Shown piece after piece: positions 32,545-42,346 of a stretch of DNA of 64,000 nt. Source of the stretch: Streptomyces sp. NBC_00690. Its GTDB lineage: Bacteria > Actinomycetota > Actinomycetes > Streptomycetales > Streptomycetaceae. Position 1 is the first letter of the stretch. Every line of letters starts with the position of its first letter. A program made the position numbers and the translations under genes. The DNA lies in assembly GCF_036226685.1 (NCBI RefSeq), contig NZ_CP109009.1:2480001-2544000 (forward strand), in the 5' to 3' direction. The notes beneath the pieces are model-generated. The model was not told the origin of the DNA. It did not search any database and saw nothing but the letters and a program-made list of their open reading frames with translations.

Positions 32545-34185
32545 TCAGTGGTGGCCGTGGCCGCTCGTGATCTCCTTGTACTCCTCTGTGGTCGGCTTCG
32601 GGATCTGGTTCCCCTCGCCGTAGAAGCCCTTGCTGAGGCTGACCTTGATCCGCTGGGTCGGGCCGACCTTGCGCTCGACACCGTTCTCGTCGACCGTGGG
32701 GCCGGCGTCCAGCGGCTGGTACTGCTCGTGCGAGGTGAGCGTGTACAGCTGGCCCTGGCTGAGCGGCTCGTGCACCTCGATGAACTCACCGTGCGGCAGC
32801 CGCTTGATGATGCCGGTCTCGCGACCGTGCAGCACCTTGTCGCGGTCGCGACGTTGGAGACCGAGGCAGATGCGCTTCGTGGCGATGAAGGCGAGGACCG
32901 GTCCGACGAAGAAGAAGATCCGGACGAACCAGGTGATCGCGTTGATCGACAGGTTGAAGTGCGTGGCCACGATGTCGTTGCCGCCACCGATGAGCATGAT
33001 GAAGTACGCGGTCAGCCACGCCACACCGAAGCCGGTACGGGTCGGGGTGTTGCGCGGGCGGTCCAGGATGTGGTGCTCGCGCTTGTCGCCGGTGACCCAC
33101 GACTCGATGAACGGATAGAGCGCGATCGCCCCCAGCACCAGCGGGAAGACCATCAGCGGGACCATCACACCGAGTGCCAGCGTGTGACCCCAGGCGTTGA
33201 TCTCCCAGCCGGGCATCACTCGGACCAGTCCCTCGGCGAAGCCCATGTACCAGTCCGGTTGGGCTCCGGTGGAGACCTGATCGGTGCGGTACGGGCCGAG
33301 TGCCCAGATCGGGTTGAGCGTCGCAATCGCTGAGATGGCCGCGATCACACCGAAGACCAGGAAGAAGAAGCCTCCGGCCTTCGCCATGTAGACGGGCAGC
33401 AGCGGCATGCCGACGACGTTCTTCTCGGTCCGGCCGGGGCCCGCGTACTGGGTGTGCTTGTGGTAGACGACCAGGATCAAGTGGCCCACGAGCAGTCCGA
33501 GCATGATGCCCGGCAGTAGCAGGATGTGGATCGAGTAGAACCGGGCCACGAAGTCGTGGCCTGGGAACTCCCCGCCGAATAGGAACATCGAGATGTACGT
33601 ACCGACGACCGGTACGGACAGGATCGCGCCCTGGGTGAAGCGGACACCGGTGCCGGAGAGCAGGTCGTCCGGGAGCGAGTAACCGGTGAAACCGGTGAAC
33701 ATGCCGAGGACGAGCAGCAGGAAGCCGAACAGCCAGTTGATCTCGCGCGGCTTGCGGTACGCGCCCGTGAAGAAGACGCGCATCATGTGGACCATCATCG
33801 CGGCGATGAAGATCAGCGCGGCCCAGTGGTGGATCTGCCGGATCAGCAGACCGCCACGGACGTCGAAGCTGATGTCCAGCGTGGAGGCGTACGCCTCCGA
33901 CATCCGCACGCCCTGCATGGGCACGTAGCTGCCGTGGTAGACCACCTCGTTCATCGACGGGTGGAAGAACAGCGTCAGATACACACCCGTGAGGATGATG
34001 ATGACGAAGCTGTAGAGGCAGATCTCACCGAGCATGAAGGACCAGTGGTCCGGGAAGATCTTGCGCATGTTGGCCTTGGCCAGGGAGTAGATCCCGAGCC
34101 GGCCGTCCGCCCAGTCGGCGACGCGCTCGCCGGCCGGGGCCTTGCGCTGGTTGTCAGCGCCCTTGGACTCTGTCGTAGTGCTCAT
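32545..34185 (-). CDS. qcrB: Cytochrome bc1 complex cytochrome b subunit
   Basis: Membrane core of the menaquinol-cytochrome c reductase (complex III) in the actinobacterial bcc-aa3 supercomplex. 546 residues with long N- and C-terminal extensions typical of actinobacteria. Haem-b ligands lie in IHHWAALIFIAAMMVHMMRVFF and SIHILLLPGIMLGLLVGHLILVVYHKH. PDWYMGFAEGLVR is the Qo-site PDWY (PEWY equivalent). ATG 34183-34185 overlaps the qcrA stop by four bases. Last gene of ctaE-qcrC-qcrA-qcrB, closed by a strong hairpin. Confidence 0.97.
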   Translation of the reverse strand: MSTTTESKGADNQRKAPAGERVADWADGRLGIYSLAKANMRKIFPDHWSFMLGEICLYSFVIIILTGVYLTLFFHPSMNEVVYHGSYVPMQGVRMSEAYASTLDISFDVRGGLLIRQIHHWAALIFIAAMMVHMMRVFFTGAYRKPREINWLFGFLLLVLGMFTGFTGYSLPDDLLSGTGVRFTQGAILSVPVVGTYISMFLFGGEFPGHDFVARFYSIHILLLPGIMLGLLVGHLILVVYHKHTQYAGPGRTEKNVVGMPLLPVYMAKAGGFFFLVFGVIAAISAIATLNPIWALGPYRTDQVSTGAQPDWYMGFAEGLVRVMPGWEINAWGHTLALGVMVPLMVFPLVLGAIALYPFIESWVTGDKREHHILDRPRNTPTRTGFGVAWLTAYFIMLIGGGNDIVATHFNLSINAITWFVRIFFFVGPVLAFIATKRICLGLQRRDRDKVLHGRETGIIKRLPHGEFIEVHEPLSQGQLYTLTSHEQYQPLDAGPTVDENGVERKVGPTQRIKVSLSKGFYGEGNQIPKPTTEEYKEITSGHGHH

Positions 34186-35261
34186 CCGCGCTCCCAGAAG
34201 GAAGGTCCGACCGGCTCCGCGAAGTCGCCGAGTGCTTCGAGATTGCCCTCGGTGTTCACACCGATCCGCAGCTGCGGGAGGGCGTGACCGGCGGGGCCGA
34301 AGATGACACGGGCTCCGTCGGAGAGGTCGAAGGTGGACTGGTGGCACGGGCAGAGCACGTGGTGGGTCTGCTGCTCGTAGAGGCTGATCGGGCAGCCGAC
34401 GTGCGTACAGATCTTCGAGAAGGCGACGATGCCCTCGTGCGACCACTCAAGCTCGCGCTTGTCCTTGATGTCGTCGGGACGGATCCGGACGATCATCAGG
34501 GCCGCCTTGGCGATCTCCTTCTGGAATTCGTGGTCGTCCATCTCCAGGCCCTCGGGCATGGCGAAGACCAACGAACCGACAGTGATGTCCTCGGGACGCA
34601 GCGGCTCCATCGTGTTCATGTTGATGAGCTGCTTGCCCTTGGCCCAGAGCGTGGTGCGGAGCTTCTTCTCCGGCAGCGGGCCGAGGTCGCGCAGCAGGAC
34701 CACTCCGGAGAGCGGCACCAGCGCCATCGCACCGAACATCGTGTTGCGGATCAGCTTGCGCCGGCCGAAGCCGGACTCCTCGTTGCCCGCCGCCCAGTCG
34801 GCCATGACCTGGGCCTTGACCTCGGGGGACGCCGCGATCGGGTGACGCTCGTCGGCGACTTCCTGATCGGACATCAGGGTGCGGGCCCAGTGGACCGCGC
34901 CCGCGCCGATGAAGAAGAGCGCGCCACCGAGCGTGAGGCCGAGCGAGAAGTTCAGCGCGCTCACCCGGCCGAAGGGCCAGATGTAGACGAGCTGGTCCAC
35001 GGGGAAGATCACGAAGCACGCGATGAAGGCGATGGTCGAGAGCATCGAGAGCGTGAACATCAGAGCCACCGCGCGCTCGGACCGCTTGGCGGCCCTCTCG
35101 TCGATGTCCTGTATGCGCGGCTTGTGGGCCGGCAGTCCCGGATCGGCGAACGGATTGTCGTCCGCGCGCTGGGCTACGGCGGTGTTCCCGTGCCCCGCCG
35201 CGCCGTGCGCAGCGCCCTGCTCTTGCGGCAGGTTCTCTTCTGGAATGTCTTGGCTACTCAT
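34182..35261 (-). CDS. qcrA: Cytochrome bc1 complex Rieske iron-sulfur subunit
   Basis: Carries the 2Fe-2S cluster that takes electrons from menaquinol to the haem c subunit. 359 residues. Three hydrophobic helices in the N-terminal half (VALMFTLSMLSTIAFIACFVIF, LGLTLGGALFFIGAG, MFGAMALVPLSGVVLL) are the actinobacterial form. The cluster motifs are FSKICTHVGCPISLYE and HHVLCPCHQSTFDLSDGA (CTHxGC and CPCHxS). Starts and stops overlap qcrC and qcrB by four bases each. Confidence 0.97.
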   Translation of the reverse strand: MSSQDIPEENLPQEQGAAHGAAGHGNTAVAQRADDNPFADPGLPAHKPRIQDIDERAAKRSERAVALMFTLSMLSTIAFIACFVIFPVDQLVYIWPFGRVSALNFSLGLTLGGALFFIGAGAVHWARTLMSDQEVADERHPIAASPEVKAQVMADWAAGNEESGFGRRKLIRNTMFGAMALVPLSGVVLLRDLGPLPEKKLRTTLWAKGKQLINMNTMEPLRPEDITVGSLVFAMPEGLEMDDHEFQKEIAKAALMIVRIRPDDIKDKRELEWSHEGIVAFSKICTHVGCPISLYEQQTHHVLCPCHQSTFDLSDGARVIFGPAGHALPQLRIGVNTEGNLEALGDFAEPVGPSFWERG

Positions 35262-36070
35262 GACTTCTTGGCCTTAGCGGTGTGGGCCGCGACCCAGACG
35301 GCAACTGCGATCAACGCACCCAGTCCGAAGACCCAGGCGAACAGGCCCTCACTGACGGGCCCGAGCCCACCCAGCGAGAGACCGCCCGGGCTGGACGACT
35401 CGTTGGGGTCGTTCATGGCCTCGACGTAAGCGATGACGTCCTGCTTCTCCTTCTCCGGCATCACCCCGTCGGGGAAGGAAGGCATGTTCTGCGGGCCGGT
35501 CTGCATGGCCTCGTAGATGTGCTTGGCGCTCACCCCCTCCAAGGTGGGGGCGTACTTGCCGTCGGTCAGCGCGCCGCCCTTGCCGGTGAAGTTGTGGCAC
35601 TGGGCGCAGTTGGTGCGGAACAGGTCGCCACCGTTGGCGATGTCAGCGCCCTTGGCGCTGTACTGCTTCTCGGTGGGTGTGATCGGACCGGCACCGAAGG
35701 AAGCAACGTACGCGGCCAGCTGGTCGATCTGGGCCTGCGTGTAGATGTTCTTCTTCTTCGGCACCTGTGCGCCGGGCTGCTGGGCCGGCATACGGCCGGT
35801 CGCGACCTGGAAGTCGACGGCGGCGGAACCGACACCGACGAGGGTCGGACCGTCAGTGGTGCCCTGACCGCCGGTTCCGTGGCAGCTGGCGCAGCCAACG
35901 GTGTAGAGCTTCTTGCCCTCCTCGATGGCGAGGGACTGGGAGGTTTGATCGGCCTGCGCCTTGTCCGCAGGTGCGAACGCGGCGTACAGCCCCCCGGTGG
36001 CCGCCAGCGCGAGGAGTAGGACGACGACCGCCGCCAACGGATGGCGTCGTCGTGCGGAGAGCTTTTTCAC
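35258..36070 (-). CDS. qcrC: Cytochrome bc1 complex dihaem cytochrome c subunit
   Basis: Dihaem cytochrome c that replaces a soluble cytochrome c in actinobacteria and passes electrons directly to CtaC. 270 residues. N-terminal signal/anchor HPLAAVVVLLLALAATGGLYAAF, two haem-binding motifs VGCASCHGTGGQGT and TNCAQCHNFTGKGG (CxxCH), and a C-terminal TM helix LFAWVFGLGALIAVAVWVA. Start ATG 36068-36070 with 89 bases to ctaE, so probably one transcript. Overlaps qcrA. Confidence 0.96.
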   Translation of the reverse strand: MKKLSARRRHPLAAVVVLLLALAATGGLYAAFAPADKAQADQTSQSLAIEEGKKLYTVGCASCHGTGGQGTTDGPTLVGVGSAAVDFQVATGRMPAQQPGAQVPKKKNIYTQAQIDQLAAYVASFGAGPITPTEKQYSAKGADIANGGDLFRTNCAQCHNFTGKGGALTDGKYAPTLEGVSAKHIYEAMQTGPQNMPSFPDGVMPEKEKQDVIAYVEAMNDPNESSSPGGLSLGGLGPVSEGLFAWVFGLGALIAVAVWVAAHTAKAKKS

Positions 36071-36159
36071 GGATTACCCCGGTGTCAGGATTTTCTGCGT
36101 CGATGCTTCTGGACTGTGTCTGCTTCGGGCTTCTGCGTCCGGCAGTGTCGCCCGCGCCG

Positions 36160-36777
36160 TTACTTGATCAAGTAGATCGTGGCGAAGAGGCCGATCCAGA
36201 CGACATCGACGAAGTGCCAGTAGTAGGACACGACGATGGCGGCGGTTGCCTGCTCATGGGTGAATCTCCTGGCCGCATAGGTACGGCCCAGGACCAGCAG
36301 GAAGGCGATCAGTCCGCCCGTCACATGCAGTCCGTGGAAGCCGGTGGTCAGGTAGAACACCGAGCCGTACGGGTCCGACGAGAGCGAAAGCCCGTGCTGG
36401 ACCAGTTCGGTGTATTCGTACACCTGACCGCCGACGAAGATCGCGCCCATGATGAACGTGATCACGAACCAGCTGCGCAGCTTCTTCACGTCTCCGCGCT
36501 CGGCGGCGAATACGCCGAGCTGGCAAGTGAGAGAAGAGAGCACCAGGATCGTGGTGTTCGTCGCCGAGAACGGGAAGTTCAGAAGGTCGGCCTTCTCGGA
36601 CCAGAACTCGGCACCCGTTACCGAGCGCAAGGTGAAGTACATCGCGAAGAGGGCCGCGAAGAACATCAGCTCGGAACTCAACCAGATGATGGTTCCGACG
36701 CTGGTGAGGTTCGGCCGATTGACCGACGGGTGCGCGTGCCCGGTTTCTACTGTCGTTGCTGTCGCCACGACCGACAT
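36160..36777 (-). CDS. ctaE: Cytochrome c oxidase subunit III
   Basis: Integral membrane subunit of aa3 oxidase. 205 residues, about five TM helices: [86 protein letters not shown] and [27 protein letters not shown] and WHFVDVVW are subunit III signatures. It leads the ctaE-qcrCAB group and is separate from ctaCDF, as in other Streptomyces and in M. tuberculosis. Confidence 0.95.
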   Translation of the reverse strand: MSVVATATTVETGHAHPSVNRPNLTSVGTIIWLSSELMFFAALFAMYFTLRSVTGAEFWSEKADLLNFPFSATNTTILVLSSLTCQLGVFAAERGDVKKLRSWFVITFIMGAIFVGGQVYEYTELVQHGLSLSSDPYGSVFYLTTGFHGLHVTGGLIAFLLVLGRTYAARRFTHEQATAAIVVSYYWHFVDVVWIGLFATIYLIK

Positions 36778-36985
36778 TATGTCGGTCGCTTATCCCGCCC
36801 TCACTCCGGGGGGTGCCGTTCGGTGTGTCAGTACCCGCTGTGCTGCCCGAACGGCCGATCACCGCAGTGTCCGAACCGCTGTTTGCGCGGAGTTGGAGCG
36901 AGTACGATCCGGCCCATCGGTACCTGATCCAACGAGGGGTTCGGCGACGGCCCCCACAGCCCGATCCAAGCGACGCGGAGGAACG

Positions 36986-37387
36986 ATGCAGCCGACCGCC
37001 ACCGTGCTGGTCTACAGCGATAACGCCAACACCCGCGAACAGGTGCGGCTGGCCGCAGGGCGCAGGCCCGCGGCCGATGTTCCCCCGGTTGAGTTCATCG
37101 AATGCGCAACCCTGCCGGCCGTCCTCAAGCGGCTTGACCAGGGCGGGATCGACGTCTGCGTGCTGGACGGCGAGACCGTGCCGGCGGGCGGCATGGGCGT
37201 GTGCCGCCAGATCAAGGACGAGATCTTCGACTGCCCGCCGGTGCTGGTCCTCATCGGCCGCCCGCAGGACGCCTGGCTGGCGACCTGGAGTCGCGCGGAA
37301 GCCGCTGTGACGCTGCCTGTGGACCCCGTGGACTTCGCGAGGGCACTGGCCTCACTTCTGCGTGAGAGGCTCGCAGTAGAGGCGTGA
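36986..37387 (+). CDS. Stand-alone receiver-like protein
   Basis: 133 residues with a CheY-like outline: VLVYSDNANTREQV (acidic N-terminal strand), GIDVCVLDGETVPAGG with Asp61 in the phospho-acceptor position, and PPVLVLIGRPQDAWLATWSRAEAAVTLPVDP. The Lys expected before the final Pro is missing, which argues against normal phosphorylation. No DNA-binding domain follows. ATG at 36986 with GGAGGAA upstream. It diverges from ctaE and lies between the two halves of the respiratory genes. Partner unknown. Confidence 0.75.
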   Translation: MQPTATVLVYSDNANTREQVRLAAGRRPAADVPPVEFIECATLPAVLKRLDQGGIDVCVLDGETVPAGGMGVCRQIKDEIFDCPPVLVLIGRPQDAWLATWSRAEAAVTLPVDPVDFARALASLLRERLAVEA

Positions 37388-37511
37388 GTGGCCTTCTGGG
37401 GCCCCTGGTGACCCCGGAAGGCATCGGACCTACCGGGGAGATCGGGCCGGGGCGGGTCGCGAAGGCGACGCGGCCCGCCCATCTGCCCCACCCTCGACCT
37501 GGGGCCTGGAC

Positions 37512-38759
37512 CTAGACCTGAGGCCGCAGTCGGGCCGCGTCGACGGGATTGCTGCCGTCCGGGGTCCCTGCCACCAGTGCACTGCCCTGCCGCCAATCGG
37601 CCCAGGACAGGTTCCAGTCCCCGAATCCATTGCCGAACGGGTCCATGTCGTCGCCGTAGCTGTTGACGACCTGGACGATGTCGCCCTCGCGGACGGTCTC
37701 GTAGAACCAGGCCGCGTTGCCCGTCGACATTCCGGTGCAGCCGTGGCTGACGTTGGCGTACCCGTGCGAGCCGACCGACCACGGCGCGGCGTGCACGTAC
37801 TCGCCGCTCCACGTGACCCGTGTGGCGTAGTACACGGGCAGGTCGTACCCCTCGTCGCCGTAGATCCCGACGCTCGTGCCCCGCATCCGGACGAAGTACT
37901 CCTTGCCGAGCACCACTTTGACGCCGTTGCGGGTGGAGAATCCGGGCTTGCCCGTGGTCACCGGAATGGTGTTGATCACTTCTCCGTTGCGCTTGACCGT
38001 CATGTGGTGCGACGAGGCGTCGGTGATGGCCTCGATGCGGTCTCCGATGGAGATCTTCAGGGCCTTGGACGTGCCGCCGTACAGGCTTCTTGCGACCTTC
38101 ACGCCCTGGAGGTTGCTGGCGGCGGTGACGCTGGTCCCGGCTGGCCAGTAATCCTTGGGCCGAAAGTGGAGCTTTTCGTCGTCGACCCAGTGCCAGGCGC
38201 CGTCGACGGCCGGTTTTGAGTCAATCTTGAGCGCCCGTTCGATGACCGCCCGGGCCGCCTTGTCCTTGACCGGAAGGCTCAACTCGGCGGTGATGGGCTG
38301 GCCCACGCCGTAGGTGCCCGCCTCGGGTCCGAAGGCGACCGTCAGCTTGCGCTGTGCGGGTGATGTCTCAAAGGAGAGCGTACGACTGCCCGGTGCACCC
38401 TCGGAGTCCTCCGTGGCCACGCGGGCGGTGTACTTCACCCCTGCCGACAGCGCCCCCGTGGAGCGCCAGCGGCTGCCGTCGGCGGACAGTTCCCCGGCGA
38501 GGTGATGGCCTGAGTCATCGATGACGGTCACGTCCGTGATCCGGCCCTCGTCCCCCTTGACGTCGATCTCCAGGGGCTTGTCGGGATTCGCCTTGCGGCT
38601 GTCCGCGGGTGTGTTGAACGTGATCTGCTCGGCCGCGTCGAAGGGCTTTCCGGTGAGCGGGCTCGGGTCAGAGAAGCCACACGCGATCGCGACCGCCCCC
38701 AGGGAGACGACCAGGAGGGTGCAGCGGAGGGTCGTGCGGGTGCGGGGCGTCTGGTTCAT
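37512..38759 (-). CDS. L,D-transpeptidase lipoprotein with Ig-like domains
   Basis: 415 residues. Signal peptide TLLVVSLGAVAIACG gives a lipobox ending Ala-Cys. Residues ~35-270 form two Ig-like beta domains (RKLTVAFGPEAGTYGVGQPITAELSLPV). The YkuD catalytic domain has VVLGKEYFVRMRGTSVGIYG and GSHGYANVSHGCTGMSTGNA, with the catalytic Cys in SHGC. The family makes 3-3 cross-links in peptidoglycan, as mycobacterial LdtMt2 does. Two in-frame ATGs (38759 and 38765) are possible; neither has a clear RBS. It stands alone, ctaF follows after a strong hairpin. Confidence 0.92.
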   Translation of the reverse strand: MNQTPRTRTTLRCTLLVVSLGAVAIACGFSDPSPLTGKPFDAAEQITFNTPADSRKANPDKPLEIDVKGDEGRITDVTVIDDSGHHLAGELSADGSRWRSTGALSAGVKYTARVATEDSEGAPGSRTLSFETSPAQRKLTVAFGPEAGTYGVGQPITAELSLPVKDKAARAVIERALKIDSKPAVDGAWHWVDDEKLHFRPKDYWPAGTSVTAASNLQGVKVARSLYGGTSKALKISIGDRIEAITDASSHHMTVKRNGEVINTIPVTTGKPGFSTRNGVKVVLGKEYFVRMRGTSVGIYGDEGYDLPVYYATRVTWSGEYVHAAPWSVGSHGYANVSHGCTGMSTGNAAWFYETVREGDIVQVVNSYGDDMDPFGNGFGDWNLSWADWRQGSALVAGTPDGSNPVDAARLRPQV

Positions 38760-38815
38760 AAGCACACGCTATGAAGACCCGTCCACCACGGCGCGCCGAA
38801 CACCTCCAAATGGGC

Positions 38816-38856
38816 GGGCCCGGCTTCCCCGTTCGAGTGACGGGAAAGCCGGGCCC
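38816..38856. terminator. Strong hairpin after ctaF
   Basis: 17-bp arms from 38816 (GGGCCCGGC...) and 38840 (...GCCGGGCCC) with one mismatch and a 7-base loop. It lies 24 bases past the ctaF stop and should end the ctaCDF transcript. Confidence 0.8.
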
Positions 38857-38879
38857 GGCCGTGATGCGCTGACGCTGTG

Positions 38880-39278
38880 TTACTGGTTCTGGCTCTCACC
38901 GCGGTAGTACTCGAACACCCAGCCGAAGAGGCCGACGAGGATGATCGGGACCGAGAAGTAGAGCAGCCACCAACCGACCGCCACACCGAGGAACGCGAGC
39001 GCTCCACCGATGGCCAGCGAGAGCGGCTGCCAGCTGTGCGGGGCGAAGAACCCGACCTCGCCGGACTCATCCGCGATGTCGGCTTCCTTGTCGTCCTGGG
39101 CCATGGCGTCCACACGCCGGGCCGTGAACGCCAGGTAGTAGCCGATCATGACGCTCAGACCGAACGCCAGGAAGAGCGCCGTCGTACCGGCAGGCTCCTT
39201 CGACCACACGCCGTAGAGGATGGCCACGGCGAGGATGAAGACGCTCAGCCAGAGGAACATCTTTCCCTGGATCTTCAC
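38880..39278 (-). CDS. ctaF: Cytochrome c oxidase subunit IV (actinobacterial)
   Basis: Small aa3-oxidase subunit specific to actinobacteria, 132 residues. Four hydrophobic helices: [64 protein letters not shown] and [30 protein letters not shown] joins the two pairs and is a family signature. Start overlaps the ctaD stop by four bases, so it is the last gene of the ctaC-ctaD-ctaF operon. Confidence 0.95.
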   Translation of the reverse strand: MKIQGKMFLWLSVFILAVAILYGVWSKEPAGTTALFLAFGLSVMIGYYLAFTARRVDAMAQDDKEADIADESGEVGFFAPHSWQPLSLAIGGALAFLGVAVGWWLLYFSVPIILVGLFGWVFEYYRGESQNQ

Positions 39279-41011
39279 TTGGCGGCCTCCCTTCCATCGG
39301 TGATGGCCTGGTCGACTTCACCACGGTTTTCGAGCTGGTCGACCAGCGCGATCTCCGGGTGGTGCAGATCGAAGGCCGGAGATTCGGAGCGGATGCGCGG
39401 AAGCGTGAGGAAGTTGTGCCGCGGGGGCGGGCAGGAAGTAGCCCATTCCAGCGAACGTCCGTAGCCCCACGGGTCGTCGACCTCGATCTTCTTGCCGAAC
39501 TTGGCGGTCTTCCAGACGTTGTAGATGAACGGAAGGACCGACGCGCCGAGCACGAATGAACTGATCGTGGAGATGGTGTTCAGAGCGGTGAAACCGTCGG
39601 CGTCGAGATAGTCCGCATAACGCCGCGGCATACCTTCCGTACCCAGCCAGTGCTGCACCAGGAACGTTCCGTGGAAACCGATGAACAGGGTCCAGAAAGT
39701 GATCTTTCCAAGCCGCTCGTCGAGCATCTTGCCCGTGAACTTCGGCCACCAGAAGTGGAACCCGGCGAACATCGCGAAGACCACGGTGCCGAAGACGACG
39801 TAGTGGAAGTGCGCGACGACGAAGTACGAGTCGGAGACGTGGAAGTCCATCGGGGGCGACGCCAGGATGACACCGGTCAGACCACCGAAGGTGAAGGTGA
39901 TCAGGAAGCCGATCGTCCAGAGCATCGGTGTCTCGAAGGACAGCGACCCCTTCCACATGGTGCCGATCCAGTTGAAGAACTTCACACCGGTCGGTACCGC
40001 GATCAGGAAGGTCATGAAGGAGAAGAACGGTAGGAGCACACCGCCCGTGACATACATGTGGTGCGCCCACACCGTCACCGACAGACCGGCGATGGCGATC
40101 GTCGCGGCGACCAGGCCCATGTAACCGAACATCGGCTTCCGACTGAAGACCGGGATGATCTCCGAGACGATGCCGAAGAACGGTAGGGCGATGATGTACA
40201 CCTCTGGATGGCCGAAGAACCAGAAGAGGTGTTGCCACAGCAACGCTCCGCCGTTGGCCGAGTCGAAGATGTGTGCGCCGAACTTCCGATCCGCCTCCAG
40301 CGCGAAGAGCGCGGCGGCGAGGACCGGGAAGGCGAGCAGGACCAGCACACCGGTCAGCAGCACGTTCCAGGTGAAGATCGGCATCCGGAACATGGTCATG
40401 CCGGGAGCGCGCATGCAGATGATCGTGGTGATGAAGTTGACCGAACCGAGGATCGTGCCGAAGCCGGAGAAGGCCAGGCCCATGATCCACATATCGGCGC
40501 CCACACCCGGCGAGCGGACCGCGTCCGACAGCGGGGAGTAGGCGAACCAGCCGAAGTCGGCCGCACCCTGGGGGGTGAGGAAGCCGGCCACCGCGATGAT
40601 GGAGCCGAACAGGTAGAGCCAGTAGGCGAACATGTTCAGCCGCGGGAAGGCCACATCGGGCGCCCCGATCTGAAGCGGCATGATCCAGTTCGCGAATCCG
40701 GCGAACAGCGGCGTCGCGAACATCAGCAGCATGATCGTGCCGTGCATCGTGAACGCCTGGTTGAACTGCTCGTTGGACATGATCTGCGTGCCCGGACGGG
40801 CCAGCTCGGCGCGCATGAAGAGCGCCATCAGTCCGCCGATGCAGAAGAACACGAACGAGGTGACCAGGTAGAGCGTACCGATGGTCTTGTGGTCGGTGGT
40901 CGTCAGCCACTTCACCACGACGTTGCCGGGCTGCTTGCGCCGCACCGGCAGCTCGTTCTCGTACGAGTCATCAGCTGCGGCGGCACCCTGGGATTCGTTG
41001 AGGATGCTCAC
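39275..41011 (-). CDS. ctaD: Cytochrome c oxidase subunit I
   Basis: Catalytic subunit with haem a, haem a3 and CuB. 578 residues, twelve TM helices. Diagnostic motifs are [14 protein letters not shown] (haem a His), [22 protein letters not shown] (CuB His and cross-linked Tyr), [11 protein letters not shown] (two CuB His), and [11 protein letters not shown] (haem ligands). ATG 41009-41011 overlaps the ctaC stop by four bases, and its stop overlaps ctaF. Terminal oxidase of the bcc-aa3 supercomplex, pumping protons while reducing oxygen. Confidence 0.97.
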   Translation of the reverse strand: MSILNESQGAAAADDSYENELPVRRKQPGNVVVKWLTTTDHKTIGTLYLVTSFVFFCIGGLMALFMRAELARPGTQIMSNEQFNQAFTMHGTIMLLMFATPLFAGFANWIMPLQIGAPDVAFPRLNMFAYWLYLFGSIIAVAGFLTPQGAADFGWFAYSPLSDAVRSPGVGADMWIMGLAFSGFGTILGSVNFITTIICMRAPGMTMFRMPIFTWNVLLTGVLVLLAFPVLAAALFALEADRKFGAHIFDSANGGALLWQHLFWFFGHPEVYIIALPFFGIVSEIIPVFSRKPMFGYMGLVAATIAIAGLSVTVWAHHMYVTGGVLLPFFSFMTFLIAVPTGVKFFNWIGTMWKGSLSFETPMLWTIGFLITFTFGGLTGVILASPPMDFHVSDSYFVVAHFHYVVFGTVVFAMFAGFHFWWPKFTGKMLDERLGKITFWTLFIGFHGTFLVQHWLGTEGMPRRYADYLDADGFTALNTISTISSFVLGASVLPFIYNVWKTAKFGKKIEVDDPWGYGRSLEWATSCPPPRHNFLTLPRIRSESPAFDLHHPEIALVDQLENRGEVDQAITDGREAAK

Positions 41012-41967
41012 AGTTGCTTCTTCTCCGAGTTCTTGGCCGGGGTCGACTGCTCAATGCCCGACGGGAGGTAACCGGTCTGCCCCTTCTCGGCAAGCTCCTT
41101 GAGGTGCTGCTGGTAGCGCTCGGGGGAGACCACCTTGACGTTGAAGAGCATCCGGGAGTGGTCGACACCACAGAGCTCGGCGCACTTGCCCAGGAAGGTG
41201 CCCTCACGCGTGGGGGTCACTTCGAAGACGTTGGTGTGTCCCGGGATCACGTCCTGCTTGAAGAGGAAGGGGACAACCCAGAAGGAGTGGATGACATCGC
41301 GTGAGGTCAGCACGAAGCGGACCTTTTCTCCCTTGGGGAGCCACAGTGTCGGGCCGGGGTTGCCGGTCTGGGGGTTCCGGGTTCCGGGAATGCCAGCGTC
41401 GTACACGCCGCCCGCATTGGCCGGGAACTCATCGCGGTACTTGTCCGGAATCCCCTCCAGGTTCTTTTCGGTCTTAGCGTCGCCCTTGGAGCCGTCCACA
41501 TCCTCGATGTAGTTGAAGCCCCAGCTCCACTGGTAGCCGACCACGTTGACCGTGTGGGTGGGCTTGTCCGAGAGGGAGAGAAGCTTGGACTCGTCACGTG
41601 CGGTGAAGTAGAAGAGCACCGAAACGATGATGAGCGGGACCACCGTGTACAGGGCCTCGATCGGCATGTTGTACCGGGTCTGCGGAGGCACCTCTACCTT
41701 GGTGCGCGTGCGCCGGTGGAAGATCACGCTCCACAAGATCAGGCCCCACACCAGCACGCCCGTGACGAGCGCTGCCGCCCACGAGCCCTGCCAGAGGGAG
41801 AGAATGATCGGCGCCTCTTCCGTAACCGGAGTAGGCATACCAAGACGGGGGAAATCCTTGTATGTACAACCGGTAGCGGTCGCAAGGATTAGGCCCGCAG
41901 TCAGCACCTGCGGCAGCTTCCGCCGCATCGGGCGCCGCGACGAGCGGTCGGAGCCGTTGGGACTCAC
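41008..41967 (-). CDS. ctaC: Cytochrome c oxidase subunit II
   Basis: Lipoprotein subunit that takes electrons from QcrC through CuA. 319 residues. Signal peptide [16 protein letters not shown] with lipobox ending Gly-Cys, two TM helices ([23 protein letters not shown] and [18 protein letters not shown]), then a cupredoxin domain with [14 protein letters not shown] (aromatic patch) and [16 protein letters not shown] (CuA: Cys, Cys, His, Met). Start ATG 41965-41967. A 379-base intergenic region upstream holds the promoter and several GGAATC-like motifs. First gene of ctaCDF. Confidence 0.96.
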   Translation of the reverse strand: MSPNGSDRSSRRPMRRKLPQVLTAGLILATATGCTYKDFPRLGMPTPVTEEAPIILSLWQGSWAAALVTGVLVWGLILWSVIFHRRTRTKVEVPPQTRYNMPIEALYTVVPLIIVSVLFYFTARDESKLLSLSDKPTHTVNVVGYQWSWGFNYIEDVDGSKGDAKTEKNLEGIPDKYRDEFPANAGGVYDAGIPGTRNPQTGNPGPTLWLPKGEKVRFVLTSRDVIHSFWVVPFLFKQDVIPGHTNVFEVTPTREGTFLGKCAELCGVDHSRMLFNVKVVSPERYQQHLKELAEKGQTGYLPSGIEQSTPAKNSEKKQL

Positions 41968-42138
41968 GTAGCGCCTTCCCGAGAGTCTCGGCCCGCGCTA
42001 CCGGCTGCGGCCGTCTCGCTGGTCGGTCGCCGGCCCTGACGCGGGCAGGGGTTTGGATGTTTATGCGGACCAAACCCTACTGGACGCTATTTGGGGTCGC
42101 GCGGGGAGGGTGCCCAACGCGCCGTCCGACACCCCGAA

Positions 42139-42237
42139 GGGATGGAATCCCCCTGCATATCGCGCGGTTTTCGACGGGAATCGCTAGGGAATCCAGAGCC
42201 GGATTCACATTCGGAGGCCATCACCGGATTCCATCCC
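42139..42237. promoter_or_regulatory. GGAATC/GATTCC motif array upstream of ctaC
   Basis: In the divergent region between ctaC and the desulfurase-TusA gene, GGGATGGAATCC (42139-42150) has an inverted copy GGATTCCATCCC (42226-42237). Between them lie GGGAATC at 42177-42183 and again at 42187-42193, plus GGATTC at 42201-42206. The remaining intergenic sequence (41,968-42,346) shows no gene. Possible operator cluster. Confidence 0.4.
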
Positions 42238-42346
42238 GGACGGTCGCAGTCCACATCCCGCCGCGACTACCGAGTCCCCACACCCGGTGGAGATCTGACG
42301 CCCCTCCAGACCGCAGAGCCGAACCCGAGGGGGTTAGCGTGGCCGG

